The position numbers and the translations under genes are program-made. From a bacterium (GTDB lineage: Bacteria > Chloroflexota > Dormibacteria > Aeolococcales > Aeolococcaceae), in assembly GCA_021850405.1 (NCBI GenBank), contig JAJZMA010000111.1:1-6898 (forward strand): a stretch of 6,898 nt of DNA, read 5' to 3'. Within the stretch, counting starts at the first letter, position 1. Each line of letters begins with the position of its first letter. Below are positions 5,545-6,898 of this stretch, piece by piece. Below the pieces are notes generated by a model that worked only from the letters and a program-made list of their open reading frames with translations, ran no database searches and had not been told where the DNA came from.

Positions 5545-6787
5545 TCGCACCCTTTGGCAGAGCCCGACGCTGGAGTATCCGAAACTCGTTCAGGAGCTTT
5601 CGACGGCGCCGCTCGAGATCAGTATCGACCCCTTTGGAGGCAAATGTGCCTGGGCTACTTTCCTTCCAGTCCCCTATTGCAACGCGCACAAATACCGCCA
5701 GCAAACTGACCACGGGCACCGCAAACAGGGCTCCTACAAACCCATCCAGGTCAATCCCTACAATCAGGGCCACAAACGCCAGCAAGGGATGAATCCTGAC
5801 AAACCGGGCCTGCAGACGCGGGGAAAGGAAATAGCCCTCCAGCACATGCATGGCAAGAAACAGGATCACCACCTTGACAGCAAGGAACGGGGTCACGGTC
5901 AGGGCGAGCAATACTGCGACAGCCCCACCCAGAAACGGCCCTGCCAGCGGGATCAACTCGAAAACGGCCACTGCCAGCCCGACCACCAGTGGGAATGGCA
6001 CTCCCAGCAGGGCACAGCCGGCTCCACCCACGATGCCAAGCAGCAGCGCGAGCAGGAGTTGCGCCCGAATGAAACTTCCCACCACCGTGCTTGTGGCATC
6101 AAGGGAGAAGTTGACATCAGCCCGGAATCTTGCTGGCAGCATGCGCACCAGCCCAGCCCTGAGCTCCTCACCATCACGCAAGAGCCAGAACGCTATGACC
6201 AGAACCACAATGACGTCAACAATGGTGGCAACAGTTGAAGTAATCCCGGTTACCAGGATCCCCTCAATGTCTGGAGCAAAGCGGGTGCCTGAGAAACTTA
6301 TACTGCCAAAGCTGTTTTTCGGCCCGAGCAGCTGCCGCCGGACTGAATTGAAAGCGCCCTCAAGCCGCCCAAGCAACCGGGGCAACTCCTGTGCGAGATT
6401 GTGGGCCTCAGCCACAATCGGCGCCGAAACCAGATAGATCACCGCGCCGCCACAGAGAAGGATAATGCCCAGGGCAAGCAGAATGGCGAAGCTCCGGTTA
6501 AGATGGAGGCGCCGCTCCATCCTGTCGACCCAGGGCCCTAGTACAAGAGCAATTACAGCGCCAAATATTACGTCCAGCACGGCCGGAAAGATGGCAGCTA
6601 TCAATGTTCGCATTACCGTTAGCAGCAGATAGACGATCAGGACGGTACCGACCACCGCCGCGATGCGAACCCAGCGAAATAGCGACAGCTCCAGCTGCTT
6701 TAGCTCATAGTCCAGCTTTGCATTAGTACGCGCCGCATCATCGGCGGCACCATCATGGGAATCCCGGGATCTGGTTTCCTCTGTCAT
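5531..6787 (-). CDS. AI-2E (UPF0118) family transporter
   Basis: Multi-pass inner-membrane permease of 418 residues, a normal length for the PF01594 family. Characterised members include the AI-2 exporter TqsA and some Na+/H+ antiporters, so the substrate is open. A polar N-terminus (1-38) precedes hydrophobic segments at about 39-58, 62-86, 99-122, 182-204, 238-262, 264-280, 283-301, 302-318 and 335-370. The soluble stretch about 123-180 between the third and fourth segments is typical. Family signatures are FELIPLAGPFLGG (276-288), EGYFLSPRLQARFVRIHPL (317-335) and GFVGALFAVP (349-358). The C-terminus (385-418) is strongly basic. The ATG at 6787 is the first plausible start, but no good ribosome site or promoter is visible before it. 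It lies just upstream of the zinc-ribbon promoter on the same strand, with a hairpin between, and is probably transcribed separately. Confidence 0.92.
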   Translation of the reverse strand: MTEETRSRDSHDGAADDAARTNAKLDYELKQLELSLFRWVRIAAVVGTVLIVYLLLTVMRTLIAAIFPAVLDVIFGAVIALVLGPWVDRMERRLHLNRSFAILLALGIILLCGGAVIYLVSAPIVAEAHNLAQELPRLLGRLEGAFNSVRRQLLGPKNSFGSISFSGTRFAPDIEGILVTGITSTVATIVDVIVVLVIAFWLLRDGEELRAGLVRMLPARFRADVNFSLDATSTVVGSFIRAQLLLALLLGIVGGAGCALLGVPFPLVVGLAVAVFELIPLAGPFLGGAVAVLLALTVTPFLAVKVVILFLAMHVLEGYFLSPRLQARFVRIHPLLAFVALIVGIDLDGFVGALFAVPVVSLLAVFVRVAIGDWKESSPGTFASKGVDTDLERRRRKLLNEFRILQRRALPKGAKRPR

Positions 6788-6898
6788 CTAGGCTCAGTCT
6801 ATGCGGCGCAATGAAGAAAGGGCTGGTTCTGTTGCTACAGAAGACCATGTCCCCTGCAGCGACGGCTCCTGGGTCGACCATGCCAGAGCCACACGAAC
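6788..6898. other. Window edge upstream of the AI-2E gene, no assignable gene
   Basis: The last 111 bases contain frames open to the edge on both strands: plus-strand ATGs at 6801 and 6811, and a minus-strand frame ending in TGA at 6794-6796. None has a ribosome site or a recognisable sequence. The minus-strand frame could be the tail of an upstream gene running into AI-2E, but this cannot be decided here. Confidence 0.3.

Noticed and set aside
5441..6238. 265-residue open frame on the plus strand
   Set aside because: It is antisense to the AI-2E transporter. Its Gln/His-rich composition is what the reverse complement of hydrophobic codons produces.
1..6898. CRISPR array, tRNA, insertion sequence or phage genes
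   Set aside because: No regularly spaced long repeats, no cloverleaf with a CCA-end context, no transposase or phage-type proteins were seen.

Overview
The window holds six protein-coding genes and no recognisable tRNA, rRNA, CRISPR array or insertion sequence. Base composition is moderately GC-rich. GTG starts and a mix of good and absent Shine-Dalgarno sequences are present. The first gene encodes an exported beta-helix/Ig-like surface protein whose C-terminus looks like a sortase sorting signal (VPATG, hydrophobic stretch, arginine-rich tail). This points to a monoderm (single-membrane) bacterium. Chloroflexota or a related Actinomycetota-like lineage would fit the mix of families, but this is inference and no species can be named.

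Layout: (1) 52-2196, minus strand: the surface protein, with a candidate promoter around 2319-2348. (2) 2197-2710: a divergent intergenic region of about 500 bases with no convincing gene, but with promoter-like sequence and a possible branched hairpin just before the next gene. (3) 2711-4269, plus strand: a tightly coupled two-gene unit, an AAA_28-type P-loop NTPase followed by a HAD-IIB (Cof-like) phosphatase whose GTG start overlaps the NTPase stop codon. (4) 4270-4337: a short convergent spacer with a perfect 10-base direct repeat. (5) 4338-5429, minus strand: a 64-residue four-cysteine zinc-ribbon protein followed 72 bases later by a VIT1/CCC1-family Fe2+/Mn2+ transporter, probably one transcript from an extended -10 promoter at 5468-5496. 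(6) 5531-6787, minus strand: an AI-2E (UPF0118) family membrane permease. The last 110 bases hold only edge-truncated open frames that cannot be assigned.

How the genes work together: the NTPase/phosphatase pair is the clearest functional unit. It plausibly acts on a small phosphorylated metabolite, with one enzyme adding or using phosphate and the other removing it. The zinc-ribbon/VIT pair may be a metal-handling unit. The surface protein and AI-2E permease look like independent genes. I found no clear sign of a phage, transposon or defence island. The most interesting items are the coupled NTPase-phosphatase pair and the zinc-ribbon microprotein with its repeat-decorated promoter upstream of a metal transporter.
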